From Armigeres subalbatus (Eukaryota; Arthropoda; Insecta; Diptera; Culicidae), in the NCBI RefSeq assembly GCF_024139115.2, contig NC_085139.1:144076652-144140651 (forward strand): a stretch of 64,000 bases of DNA, read 5' to 3'. The notes under the pieces were generated by a model that searched no databases, was not told where the DNA came from, and saw nothing but the letters and a program-made list of their open reading frames with translations. Both the position numbers and the translations under genes were made by a program. Every line of letters begins with the position of its first letter. The first letter of the stretch is position 1. This document shows, in pieces, positions 20,370 to 32,011 of the stretch.

Positions 20370-23065
20370 GGGTTCGAGTTCCTCCAAGACTCGTGGATTC
20401 TCTTTCGCAAATTTCATATCAATCTCCATTTAGAAACATATACATTGGCTGTGCTATTTAACAAAAAAAAATATTTTCGTACGGCCGAGTTGCCGAATAA
20501 TATGCAATTAATTGCAATACAATTGTCGCAATTGAGAAAAGAATAGTGATTGAAATATGTTCCTTATCGAAAATTATAATTAGGTATAGTTTGATGCAAG
20601 ACAGCAACTCATACTATATACAGAATAAAAGTATTTAGAATATCGAGATGATTTTGATGAATTCACTCTTTCACAATGATACGATTCGAAAACTTTAAAT
20701 GTTCTATAGATTTCGGCTCTTGCGAAGAATCAGGACGATTAGATCTCGTCAACTAAAAGAATGTTGCATCTTCACCAACTACTATGGAACGTTTTATTTT
20801 TCGAACACAAAGCGCGCTGCCGCCTGAAAGTTCGCAGTGCACTTCTGTGGGTGGTGGCAATGCAATGGATTGTCTTTTGTACTATGTATACCGCGTGCCT
20901 CGCACTGTGGTGGTTATTTATGGGGTGTGCAAGACTAAGGAAATATGGCAAAAGTTAGACCAGCAAGCAGGAAATTTATTCCTCGCAATAAAAGCGAACG
21001 AGGGCAAAAATAACATATTGTACTTGCTCACTTCCGTACATTGTTTGAATTTTGGATGGTAGAGAAAAAAGACGTCTGAAATGAATCAGTTATGGTGGAG
21101 TATGTCATAAATCTCAAACAACTGATATTGGGGGAACGCAAGAGTTTTTGTTAAGTTCTGACCTGTCCGCTTGCTTTAGTTTCTGACCTGCGGCTTTGAA
21201 ATGTGTTAAATATTGTCTTAATAACGAGCAGTTCCTCAAGTTGTATAAATCTTATGAACATACATGTGTCGGACAAATGATTTGTTTATATGTTCCAAGA
21301 TAAATGTCATTTTTGTTGTTTCAAATTATTAAAGATGGGTAATATGGATTTATTTATTCTTCTCGGTAATCTGGATATTTCAACCGAATCGAAACTGTGT
21401 TTTTAATGTCTCTAGAGCTGCAAAATAGCTTAAGCTATAGTCGTAGTTTTGAAAATTCAACGACGTGTAAAATTGCAGTTAATTCCACCCAATAAAATTT
21501 ATTTCTATTCTAAAGAACAGTTAGAATGATTGAATGTTGTACTTATTATCATGCTCCAAATATATGCATGAGAAAACATTTAAAATCACAACATATTTTT
21601 ATCTGTGTTCAAAAAGACAAAAGAACGTCAAACATTTAGATGCTTGGTTGCTGGTCCTTCACATTTGATGTAGTTTGTATGTTTTATGGAAGTCACCATT
21701 GTAAAACAAACTCGGAAAGCAAGGACGACTGACAGGGATTTAATTATGTGGGTTTTGGACGTAATTCCACTCCACGGGCTCTTGCATCTATATCATGTCT
21801 TTGACACTATTACACAGTCCATCGTACATTACATATAATTGGATTTAGAATACTTAATCGTCTGGAAAACTAAATCATTTTTTTCAACAAAACTTTAAAA
21901 ACAGGATACGGCAATTGAACTGCTCCAAAGTGAGTAAAAATAATATAATACAAAATACGTATTGGGAATTAGTTAGTTGTTTTGATACCAGGGGTTAGGT
22001 TTTTCGACAGGATTAGACGCCGGCTCAAAAAGTGAAGAAAACCCAACTAAGGGATTTTCAGGGGTGATTTCGAGTTAAGAGCGGCCAGTGAGTTCACCGG
22101 ACCTGAACCCTTTAAATTTCACTTACTGGAGTATTTTGGAGGCTGCGGCTGCTCTGAAATATCATGTTTTTTGGGCAAGTCCTGAAGCGACATCTAGTGG
22201 TGTTTGGTAAAATAAGACAAGATCATCCGCGGGCCTCGTATGACGCTTTCCTCGTGTAGCAGTCGGGAAAATTGTAAATAGTTTTGTATATAGTTTATTA
22301 TAATTAAGGTAGATTGTAAGCATTTCCGTCTTTCAATAGCCAATAAACTGTACATATTTGTCCCTTGACGTAACGTAACTTGAGCAAACAGGCACTATTA
22401 ATCAGCCAAGCTCTCCAAGGTCGAGGCCATTTATTTTCTGGATAAGATGAAAAAGGGATAGCAGGGCGACTATCTTGTCAAGTTATCAATCGTGCCGATA
22501 AAGTCATGATTGTACACAAAGGGGTCGGGGATTTATCTGAAGATTTACAGACACGATCATTTCATCCGTGATTCTCCAAGGAGTTACGCGTTTGTTGTTG
22601 TGTTTCGTGTGTTACAAGTATGAATATTTCAAGTGGCGTTGAATATAATTAATTTAAAAAATTATTTTGTTCGTTTCGTAGTTACTGTAGGCAAGTAAAG
22701 TGTGCGTGTAATTTCTGTGCGGTTGTGAGTAAAAAAGCTAGACCAAAAGGTAAAATGTGCGTGCTCTAAATGTGTTGAATTGTGCCTGTGCTCACCATGT
22801 GTCCCGTCTAACTAGATTGGCTTTTATTTTCCACCCGCAGCGAATTCCGCGCACCCAAGCGCACACTTCATCCCCTACGGACGGAATTTTCCTGGCAATC
22901 GCCAACCGGCCAGATGTGGACGATCTGTCACCATATCGGTCCGAGGAGGCCGGGGGACCTCTAAGTGAACGAAGTCCACCAGCCGGTCGCCAAGCTACCG
23001 GCCATAGCGATTCATCGACACGCTTCATTGCGATTGGTACACTCGTGATTTATGCATCTGCGCCA
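20370..23065. other. 2.7 kb without recognisable gene
   Basis: Unique-looking AT-rich DNA. A pattern near 22270-22350 (TATAGTTTATTATAATTAAGG, CAATAAACTG) resembles an LTR polyadenylation region but no partner LTR was found. The 121-codon frame at 22757-23122 is GC-richer than its surroundings, but it overlaps a LINE fragment at its end and I do not recognise its product. Confidence 0.5.
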
Positions 23066-23079
23066 TTCACCATTTTCCC

Positions 23080-23262
23080 CCGTCAAGTGAAGAGCGCAGT
23101 ATTTTCGGCTCAAACATTTTGAGAATTTGATAGTCTGCATCTTTTAACGTCCATGATTCTCGGCCGTACAGGGCGACTGGACGAATCAACGATGTGTACA
23201 GAGCTAGTTTTGTCAGTGCCTGTAGGTAGCTTCCTAAAGTTAACAAAGAATTTACTGGAGGA
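23080..23262 (-). pseudogene. LINE RT thumb fragment (SLIRPVALYG motif)
   Basis: The minus strand reads KLALYTSLIRPVALYGRESW then TLKDADYQILKMFEPKILR. This is the region after RT in endonuclease-RT LINEs (LYxTLIRPVxLYGxExW, FExKxLR), immediately N-terminal to the RWAGHV tail seen elsewhere. It is truncated on both sides. Confidence 0.8.
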
Positions 23263-23269
23263 ATTTTCA

Positions 23270-23500
23270 AAGGATTATCCAGATAAAATCTCTAGCAATT
23301 GCATAAGGTAGTTTTGAAAGAAACAACAATTTTTCGAAGAAATTCTTAATGAATTTCTGAAGGAGGTTTTAGAGAATGTTTGGAAGAATTCTGAAAAAAC
23401 TTCCGAAGGAACGCCTAACACACTTTCCGTAGATATTTCAAAAGGAATTTACGAAGGATTTTCAGAAGTTATATCCGAATTACTGAAAAAGGATTTTTGG
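23270..23500. repeat. AATTCC minisatellite, block 1
   Basis: Degenerate repeats of GGAATTTCCGAAGGAATTCC-like 10-12-bp half-units occur here. The same family forms blocks at 23903-24440, 25136-25920, 47010-47200, 47560-47940, 48650-48840 and 49080-49680. The palindromic core makes open frames on both strands. Confidence 0.8.
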
Positions 23501-23517
23501 AGAAATCTAAGACTGTC

Positions 23518-23886
23518 TGAAGTTAGGCCCGTAACGCTGGGTACACACCTTTACGTGGTAAGATCTAATCCTGACCCAACGAATACCTTCCTCATTATCC
23601 AACTCCGTGGTATTTATGAGGGTGTCGCTAAGTCGGTCGCCTCTCGTTAAGTAAGTACCACACCAACACTTCCTTCCTCTCCCTAGTTACGTTAAAGATG
23701 GACGTGGCCAGAAGTAGTAATCCTCATGCTTTTGTTATTTTTGTTTACGACTGGAATCAAGGACCAGTGACCACTCCCCTTCTTGATTTCTGATAGCATT
23801 CTAGATAAGGATCTCAAAAGTAAAACATGAGTATCACTAGTGTCCTATCTACGAATTACACCGTAACAATGCTAATGCTTATGCTA
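23518..23886 (+). mobile_element. 369-bp retroposed element with 15-bp target duplication
   Basis: AAATCTAAGACTGTC occurs at 23503-23517 and again at 23887-23901, bounding 369 bp unlike the surrounding minisatellite. The right end has an ATGCTAATGCTTATGCT tail, as at the 3' end of a LINE or SINE. No open frame. It may be a truncated LINE 3' UTR; the family is unknown to me. Confidence 0.8.
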
Positions 23887-23902
23887 AAATCTAAGACTGT
23901 CG

Positions 23903-24440
23903 GAAATTCCCTTAGGAGTTATTTTGAAAAATCCTTCAGTAATTTCTTCGGATATTCCTTCAGAAACTTTTTCAGGAATTCTTAAGGAAATTTTTTCCTA
24001 GAACATTGCAAAGAATTCCAGAAAAGTTCTAAGAACAATCGTTTAGTAGGGACCGTGACTGAGAATCTATGTATTGTATAACAAAATGTATTGATGAATT
24101 GAATTGAATTGAATAAGAAGAATTTCTGAAGAAATTGTCGAGACTAACTTTTCCCAAGGTTTTCCTACACAAATTTCTGAAGGAATTCGGGGAGGAAATT
24201 CCGAAACAAATCCCGAGGGAAATTTCAAGGAATACCTGAAAGATTTTTTTAAAAAACTTTCTGGAATTCGTTTCCGGAGGAGTTTTTGTAGAACTCCTTG
24301 AGGCACTTTCCGAGAGAATTCCTGAAAGAATTTCCAAAAGAATTTTTAAAAGGAATTGTGAATCTTAATTTCTCCATGAATTCCTGGAGAAATCTGGGAA
24401 TTACTTCAGAAATAACAGTAGGCATTTCCTCTGGAATTCT
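23903..24440. repeat. AATTCC minisatellite, block 2
   Basis: Degenerate GGAATTCCTGAAAGAATTTC units continue with occasional GAATTGAATTGAATTG (about 24095-24115). The 102, 79 and 92-codon frames here are translations of the repeat. Confidence 0.8.
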
Positions 24441-24449
24441 ATTGGAAAC

Positions 24450-25135
24450 TAGCTGTATGTACCCGGTCTTGCTCGGAATTGCCACTTTGATTCGCAGTTT
24501 TTCACAATCGGAAAATGAATAATCCAATTGGTCAACAGGATAATTGTGTTTTCTTATTGATACTTCATCATTTGATTAAAAGAAGGCAGATGTCATTTGG
24601 AAACATTGACTGATTATGAAGAAGGGATAAAACCTATAATCGCTTTATTCTGGGCAAACGTCTATTTCCAAAAAAGAAAAAATATCCACCGATACCTTAT
24701 TCAGACCAAACGTTTATTTTTAAAGAAGGGATCTCATTCACCATCCAGAAGAAACACATTAATCGTTGCTTTTTACTGGGCAAACCATGATTTCGATAAA
24801 GGGTTGAAACGATCGATAACTAACCAATACTCCTCCCCCCACATCATCCCTAATCGTTTTCTCCTTAAGACAAAGATTATGTGTCTGAATTAGGTGGGAA
24901 TCGATCAAGGGGTTCAGAAGTTAGAATAAATTACTCGTTTTTTTTATGAATACCCCTCCTCCCTCATCATCCTCCTTTTCCAAAGTGCGCCCCACCCCTT
25001 GTCGTCGTCTCCTAAAGGTAAATAATGTGTGTTCCAAATTTGATTGCAAACTATCAAGGGGTTCAGAAGTTATGCTGGATCATACATACAAATATACATA
25101 CAAACATACAAATATTGAATTTTATATATATAGAT
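24450..25135. mobile_element. Dispersed element with CTAGCTGTATGTACCCGG start and TATATATAGATT tail
   Basis: It begins ACTAGCTGTATGTACCCGGT near 24449 and ends with CATACAAACATACAAATATT and ATTTTATATATATAGATT near 25130. This start and tail recur together in many insect short non-autonomous repeats (related to LINE 3' ends). The interior (24600-24800) has GGGCAAACGTTTATTTT-type units also found at 35060-35760. The second half (CCTCCTCCCTCATCATCC) has no coding sense. Confidence 0.5.
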
Positions 25136-25920
25136 TTCTTAATAAATTTTCTTTGAGAATGCATTCGGAAATTCCTTCAAACATTCCTTCATAAATACCT
25201 CTGGAATTTTCTTTAGAAATTCTCTTGGGCAGTCTTTTAGAAATACCTTCAAAAACGTTCAAAAAGCAGTTCCAACGGGAATTATTTTCGAAAATCTATT
25301 CAGACTCTCTTTTCACAATGCTTTCGAAAATTCTTTTGGAAATTCCTGCACAAAACCCTCCAGGAATTTTATCAAAAACTTCTCCAAAAATTCATTTGAC
25401 AACTCCTCAAGATTTTTTCTTCTTTAAATAATCTAAAAAAATCCGCCAAAAATTCCTTTGGATATTTCTTCAGGGATTTCTTTTAAAGTTTCTTTGAAAA
25501 GCCTCTGAGATTTCTTCGGAATTTCGTTCAGGAAATTCTTTGAAAATTAATTATAGAATGAAATATTTTCCGATGGAGTTACTAATCGAATTTTCGAAAG
25601 TAAAAAACAAAAGAAAAATTAACAATAAACATCGAAGGAATTACTGAAAGAAATTTCGAAGAAAATCCTTATGCAATATCTGGAAGAATTTATTTATGGA
25701 ATTCATGGAATAATCACCCAAAAAATTTCATAAGGAGTAATTTCCGAAGGAATTCTCAAAGAAATTTCCGAAGTCATTGCTTAAAATAATTAAAGAGTTG
25801 CAAAACAATTTGCGAAGAAACTCCTAATGGAATTTCTTGATAAAAAAATCCTTAGGCAGTCTCCGAAGGAATTTCTAACGAAATTTTCGTAGGATTTCTT
25901 GAAATATTTTTTTCGTGTGC
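25136..25920. repeat. AATTCC minisatellite, block 3
   Basis: Further GGAATTTCTTCAGGAATTTC-type degenerate units with no preserved period. There is no gene between 25136 and 26105. Confidence 0.75.
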
Positions 25921-26249
25921 TACTTAACATGAAATTCCCGAACTGCAATGATTTGCCTACACCAATGCTAGATCCTATAAGAATGGGGGCGCTGTATTCA
26001 AGTCTTCACAAAAGCTTATGTACCACAACAAACATAATTTGCGAGTCACCTACCGGTTTAGGTGCCCGACTGAATGGACTTTGGCTTAGACGAATTCCAA
26101 AGATCAGTTATTTATTTTTTTAAATTTATTTGTTTATTTCCAGTGGCGTAAGGTTTATCCTTTTAAATTGCCACATTCGGCGACTCATAGCTTTACAATT
26201 TAAAATAACTACATTGATTGTTTCAGTATATAGATTATAAACTACAAGA

Positions 26250-26636
26250 TTACATTTGATTCCAAAAATTTGAACATTGTTTCTTAAAACAGAAGTCAGA
26301 TGCTTCCCTTTTCACAGAGTGAGGTAAACTATTCCAGTTAACTACACCTCTAACAAACATTGAGCTGGCATATGTTAATGTTCGGTTCGCGGGTATAATC
26401 AAATTTTGCGAGCGCTGGCCTCGGAAATGTACAAGTTTTTGATATAGAAGTGGTGGATTTTGAGTTTTCATCAGCTTTCTTAAAAACATACATGATCGAT
26501 GTGCATAAAAGTTCTGAAAAGGACAGCCCAGCAGATTCTTCTGTAGATGGCTTACATGTGCAAATCTGTTCAACTTGTACACAAAACGAACACAGCTGTT
26601 AAGCGCAACACGCAAACGATTCATAAGATCGACACT
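26250..26636 (-). pseudogene. LINE C ORF2 C-terminus
   Basis: The frame reads SVDLMNRLRVALNSCVRFVY, then KLNRFAHVSHL and NWNSLPHSVKREAS before its stop at 26250. It continues directly from 31004 once LINE D and one AGATCGACACT copy are removed (LSNTSVDLMNRLRV). This is the typical C-terminal part after RT in CR1/Jockey-type LINEs, ending with the N-x-LP motif. Confidence 0.85.
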
Positions 26637-26638
26637 AG

Positions 26639-26988
26639 GTAATGGGGGTTTATTTAAAATCCCGAAGCAATCTGTCCCTACTGCTTCTTTTGATCCTAGT
26701 TGCAGTAAGGCATTCCCGCCATTGCCTAAATCCGATGTTTCGAAGAAACATCCGGCTAGGAGAATCAACGAAAGAAAAAAACAAATTCGCACTTCTAGAA
26801 AAAGTATTCCGTCCAAGCGAGGATTGATCTCCTTTAAGGACCTTGTGGACCGTTTTTTGAACTTGTTCAATATTCCGAATTCATTGAGGTCAATCATTGA
26901 CCTCTTTATTCCAACAGTTGAAAGTTATCTGAAGCAATTGACTGTTTCATGGCCCCTTCTTGCAGAAATTGTATCTTTCGATGGATAA
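26639..26988 (+). pseudogene. LINE D ORF1 (gag-like) 3' part
   Basis: The frame gives FPPLPKSDVSKKH, a basic stretch RRINERKKQIRTSRK and then SFKDLVDRFLNLFNIPNSL with VESYLKQLTVSWPLLAEIV up to the stop at 26988. This proline-rich, then hydrophobic C-terminus is like that of ORF1 in I/Loner-type mosquito LINEs. The nucleic-acid-binding N-terminal portion is missing because of 5' truncation. Confidence 0.65.
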
Positions 26989-27814
26989 TACGGCCAACAC
27001 CGAAGATACAATCACTGTGCTGCAGTGGAACTGTCACAGTCTGAAAAATAAATTAGACGTGTTCAAGTTTTTGATTCGCAATTCCGATTGCAATATATTT
27101 GCACTCTGTGAAACATGGCTTTCTTCTGAAGATGAAATCAACTTCCACGATTTTAACATTATTCGCCAAGATCGGGATGATCATTATGGTGGCGTTCTTT
27201 TGGGATCAAAAATGCTACTCCTTCTACAGAATTCCCATTCCGACTGTTCCCGGCTTAGAAATCGTCGCATGCCAAGTAAATGTGAAGAATAAAGATCTTT
27301 GCATAGCTTCAGTGTACATTCCTCCAAATGCCTCTATTAATCGTCGACATTTTGGAGCGCAGTCTCTCTCCTATCATCTCCAGTATTGATATTGGGTGAT
27401 ATGAACGCACATGGTATTGGATGGGGCGAAACGTATGACGATTATAGAGCGCCTATTTTCTATGATTTGTGTGACGATTTCAATTTGAATATTTTGAACA
27501 CTGGTGAAGTAACTCGAATAGGACCAAATGGTCAACAAAGCCGTATTGATCTGTCTTTATGTTCAAATTCACTATCATTAGATTGCACGTGGAAGGTAAT
27601 TCAAGATCCCCATGGTAGTGATCATATGCCGATAGTTACCACAATTAAAAGTAGCTATCAGCAATCTGAGCCAGTTAATGTTCCATTCGACCTCACGAAA
27701 AACATTGACTGGCAAAAATTTGAATCGGCGGTAAAAATTGGTATTGAATCAACTGATACTCTTCCAGCTTTGGATGAATATCGATTCCTTACTGAGTTCA
27801 AAAAAGCGCACTAG
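26981..27814 (+). pseudogene. LINE D ORF2: APE endonuclease
   Basis: The domain starts VLQWNCHSLKNKLD (about 27015) and includes FALCETWLSSEDE (catalytic E), SVYIPPNA, ILGDMNAHGIGWGE (catalytic D and N) and GSDHMPI (SDH). Two frameshifts, near 27230 and 27370, and a stop at 27814 break it. All the catalytic signature residues can still be read, so inactivation is by indels, not by loss of the active site. Confidence 0.88.
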
Positions 27815-29405
27815 AAGCTCAGAAACGACGCGTTCCAAGTACATCTGTCATCAGAAGACCAGCCACTCCTGGATGGGATGATGAATGTACTAAGTTGTAT
27901 TGTTTTAAGGCCTTCCGTAAACACGGAAGGTCCGAGCTTTTTGAAGAGTATTTGAGGCTCGAAAGAAAGCTCAAAAATCTTCTCAAGGCAAAAAAACGTA
28001 GCTACTGGCGTCGTTTTGTCGAGGGACTATCGCGAGAAACCTCAATGACAACACTTTGGAAAACGGCCCGCAACATGCGGAACCGCATTTCCACCAACGA
28101 GAGTGAAGAATACTCCAATCGATGGATATTCAACTTCGCAAAAAAGGTCTGTCCAGATTCCGTACCAGCAGAACCGCTATTTCGAGAATCAGTCACTGAT
28201 CCCGGTTCTTTGGGTGGACCATTCACAATGCTGGAACTTTCTATGTCTCTTCTTTCATCGAACAACTCTGCTCCGGGATGCGATAACATCAAATTCAATC
28301 TTCTGAAAAACCTCCCAGATATCGCAAAAAGACGATAACTTGACCTGTACAACTGTTTCATGGAGTACAACATTGTGCCACCTGAATGGCGACAGGTGAA
28401 AGTAATAGCTATTCAAAAGCCTGGAAAACCAGCGTCTAATCACAATTCATACCGACCGATTGCCATGCTATCATGCATGCATGAGAAAATGATCCTTTCA
28501 AGAGTCGACCATTGGGTCGAAGAAAATGCATTGCTTTCAAATACTCAGTTTGGATTTAGAAAAGGGAAAGGAACAAACGATTGTCTAGCGTTGCTTTCTT
28601 CAGATATACAACTGGCCTTTGCGCACAAGGAGCAATTGGCTTCAGTATTCTTGGACATTAAGGGCGCTTTTGATTCAGTTTCCATAGAAGTACTGTCAGG
28701 CAATCTGCACAGTAGTGGATTACCCGTTATTTTGAATAATTTCTTGTACAATTTGTTGTCAGAAAAACAAATGAACTTCACACTCGGCACTCTGACAACT
28801 TCCAGAAATAGCTACATGGGCCTTCCCCAAGGTTCGTGTTTAAGTCCCTTGCTTTATAATTTCTATGTTAAAGATATTGACAATTGTTTGGAAGGACAAT
28901 GCACGCTCAGACAACTTGCAGATGATGCCGTGGTCTCTCTAAGAGGTCCATGTGCAGCTGTCTTGCAAGGACCATTGCAAAGTACCTTAGATAATCTGAC
29001 TGTTTGGGCCAGACATTTAGGGATCGAGTTTTCACCGCAAAAACTCAATTGGTTGTGTTTACTAAGAAGCGGTATCCTGCTCAACTGAAACTCAAGCTGT
29101 TGAATGATGACATCAACCAATCTTTATCTTCTAAATACCTTGGGGTCGTGTTTGATTCCAAATGTACCTGGAAACTCCACATTGAGTATTTGATACAAAA
29201 ATGCCGGAAAAGGATCCATTTTCTACGTTCTATCTCCGGAACATGGTGGGGTGCTCACCCGGAAGACCTCATCAAACTCTATAGAACGACTATTCTCTCT
29301 GTTTTAGAGTATGGCTCCTTCTGCTTCCTCTCAGCAGCTGATTGCCACCTGATCAAATTGGAACGAATTCAGTATCGTTGTTTGCGTATTGCATTCAACG
29401 CATAA
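27815..29405 (+). pseudogene. LINE D ORF2: linker and reverse transcriptase
   Basis: The frame gives TPGWDDECTKLYCFKAFRKH (linker), SLLSSNNSAPGCDNIKFNLL (RT motif 1), SYRPIAMLSC, TQFGFRKGKGTND, VFLDIKGAFDSV, MGLPQGSCLSPLL and QLADDAVVSLRG, then KYLGVVFDSKCTWKLHIEYL. One in-frame TAA at 28336-28338 and frameshifts near 27815, 29045 and 29395 disrupt it. The active-site box is LADD, retaining both aspartates. Confidence 0.88.
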
Positions 29406-30609
29406 CATGAGCCTGGAGGTGCTTGCTGGAGTCACTCCTTTAAAGCACCGTTACTGGGAGCTCTCACTTAGAATACTCATCAAATGTGGAACAAGTAACA
29501 CACTTGTTCTAGATAACTTCGATAATATGCTTGAACTAACTTGTCGTTCAAGATTCCTGAGCGTTTATCTCAACTACATATCGTCAGATCTTTGTCTTCC
29601 GTGTTATAATCCCCTCGAGTTCACTTCACCAACGACAGTTCCTCAATTGTATACGATCTGTCCATGAAGCATGCTAGTCAAGGAATACCGGATCAGCTTC
29701 GACGAATATCTATTCCCTCACTTTTTCTGAAAAATATGAACATGTCAATTGCAACAACAGATATTTCACTGATGGTTCTCGCATCAACGGATCCACTGGC
29801 TTCGGTGTTTTCAATGTAACTTCAACCACCTTCCAAAACTTCAGGAACCGTGTTCGGTTTATGTTGCTGAGCTGGCAGCAATTAACTTCGCTTTGGGGAT
29901 AATTTCCAATCAGCCCGTAGACCATTATTTCATCTTCTCGGATAGTCTTAGTTCTATCGAGGCACTCCGGTCGATGAAACCTGTTAAGCACGCATCTTAC
30001 TTTCTTACAAACATAAGAGAGCAGATGCGTGTTTTGGTCGAAAGATCATTCAAGATTACCTTTGCTTGGGTCCCTTCTCACTGCTCAATCTACGGCAATG
30101 AGAAGGCAGACTCGCTGGCAAAGGTGGGCGCACAGGAAGGTGAGGTTTATGATAGACAATTCTCGAGTAACGAGTTTTTCCCATTAGTCCGTCAGAGTAC
30201 TCTTCAAAGTTGGCAAAGAAATTGGACACACAACGAACTTGGACGGTGGCTATTTTCTATAGTTCCAAAAGTTTCTGGGCGAGCGTGGTTCAGAGGTGAG
30301 GACTTAAGTCGAGGCTTCATTCGCGTGATGTCGAGACTTATGTCTAATCACTATTCACTAAACGCACATCTGTACAGAATAAACCTTGTCGATAGCAACT
30401 TATGTAGGTGCGGAGCCGGTTATGATGACATCGATCACGTAGTTTGGTCCTGCTCGGAAAATGACGCCTCCAGAGAGCAATTATTGGATACCCTTGTGGC
30501 CCGAGGTAAACAACCCTTCAGGGAAGTTCGAGGTGTTTTGGGAGATCGTGATGTTGTCTATATGCAGGCCATTTATAGTTTTCTTTGTGCTTCTGACATC
30601 AAAATTTAA
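29389..30609 (+). pseudogene. LINE D ORF2: post-RT region, RNase H and C-terminal zinc knuckle
   Basis: After ECxLAGVTPLKHR-like sequence (about 29410-29450), RNase H is readable with all four acidic residues: YFTDGSR (about 29765), VYVAELAAINF (about 29863), IFSDSLSSIEAL (about 29934) and GNEKADSLAKVGA (about 30096). One frameshift near 29845 interrupts it. The end holds NLCRCGAGYDDIDHVVWSCS, a CxCG-H-C motif typical of these LINEs. The 238-codon frame 29893-30609 is intact. Confidence 0.88.
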
Positions 30610-31003
30610 TATTTTGTTTTTTTTTTCTTCTTTCTTCAAAGTTTTTTTTTGTTTAGTCCCTGCCTTTTTGTCCCGTAGAGCTCCATAGCTCTTGCCATCC
30701 GGAAGATGCTCCCAGTCGAACCATTCCTCGAGCATGACGACACGCCACATCGTCACTGACGCCAAATGCCCGGATGAGAAGCTGAAATTTCCTTATCCCA
30801 AATCCTAAGCCCCGTCCATCCCTAAACATTGTAAACTAACCTCGAGTCACCACGAGTACGCTGGCTCCTTCCCCTCTCTTATTAACTGTATAATAAAATG
30901 ATATTGATTGTATATATCACAAAGAACCATGGCTCCGTAAAGTGTTATACACGCCTGAGCCTACCAAATAAACGAACTTGGAAAAAAAAAAAAGATCGAC
31001 ACT

Positions 31004-32011
31004 TGTATTTGAAAGGAATATGTCCCCAAAGAGATAGTGTGGGAGAATAAGCGACTTGAACAGTTTCAGCCTAGTAGCAACTGGAGCATGATTCGCCCAC
31101 TGGTTCAACGATCTTAAGCTTGCGTAGATTTTCCCACACTGCTTCGAGACAAAAGTGTCCCATTGGAGATTGTTCTGGATAATGTAGCCCAAATCATTAG
31201 CAGACTCCGCCCATGTTATCGGTTGTCCATCCATAATAATTGTCAGTAAGCTATTAACAGTCATCACAGACCTTCTCTGGTTTAGAATCAGTAAAGCTAC
31301 GCTTTTCGAGTGATTCACCATTAAACCGTTTCGTCTACACCAACCCTTTCAAGATCTTGGCTCATCATGGAAGTCAGTTCACGTACACAAGGTCCGATTC
31401 GTCCTACATATAGTTGCACATCATCTGCATACATTTGAATAGTACAGAACTTCAATACAGTTGGTAGATCATTGATGGAGAAGCTAAACTGTATGGGTCC
31501 TAGAACTGAACCTTGCTGAAGTTATCACTTCACTACTGGAATATCGGTCACTGCAGCAAACTGTTTGGTTTCTTTCCTTGAGGTATGATTCAATCATTCT
31601 AACCGCCGGTGATGAGAAATTAAACTGTCTCCCTAATTTGATATATAATTTTCGATGAGACACCGTATCAAAAGCTTTAGTAAAATCAAGAAGAAGCAAT
31701 ATGCTAGTTCCACGTTTATCCATTAAAGAGCCAAGATCGTCATAGACGCGTGAAATAGCTGTTTTCACTCCTTGACCTTTTCTAAATCCGGCTTGATAAT
31801 CCGAGAGAAGTCGGTTTTCATTGGCGAACATAGTCATTTGATTTTTCAGCAATTTTTCAAAGGCCTTAGATATGGCACACAATATGCTGATCGGCCTCAA
31901 GTTTGTAATTGCGTTCAGGTGTGCTTTTTTACGCAGCGGTATGACTTTAGCATGCTTCCAATGAAACGGGAAGGAGGACAATTCAATAAATCTGTTAAAC
32001 ATGTGTGTCAC
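31004..32011 (-). pseudogene. LINE C ORF2: reverse transcriptase
   Basis: The minus strand reads WKHAKVIPLRKKAHLNAI, LRPISILCAISKAFEKLL, YQAGFRKGQGVKTAI, LLLLDFTKAFDTVSH and SYLKERNQTV. After a frameshift near 31505 come GSVLGPIQFSFSINDLP and MYADDVQLYVG (about 31420-31385), then the thumb (MVNHSKSVALLI... LGYIIQNNLQW) up to the LINE D insertion. The YADD box is intact. Frameshifts occur near 32020, 31505 and 31325. Confidence 0.88.

Larger units (their letters stand above)
26637..30992 (+). mobile_element. LINE D: I/Loner-group LINE with RNase H, 4.36 kb, poly-A, 11-bp TSD
   Basis: It is bounded by AGATCGACACT at 26626-26636 and 30993-31003 and ends in an A-run (30982-30992). It carries the 3' part of ORF1, then APE, RT and RNase H domains, and a final CCHC-like C-R-C-G...H-V-W-S-C segment. 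The ATG of ORF2 overlaps the ORF1 stop (26981-26988). It is 5' truncated within ORF1. Several frameshifts and one nonsense codon inactivate it. RNase H and the overlapping ORFs place it in the I superclade; the family name is tentative. Confidence 0.9.

Noticed and set aside
22270..22420. Possible LTR (TATAGTTTATTATAA, CAATAAACTG)
   Set aside because: No second LTR, primer site or duplication could be found nearby.
28002..29120. Minus-strand frames of 62-123 codons
   Set aside because: Shadows of the LINE D RT frame, which has recognisable motifs.
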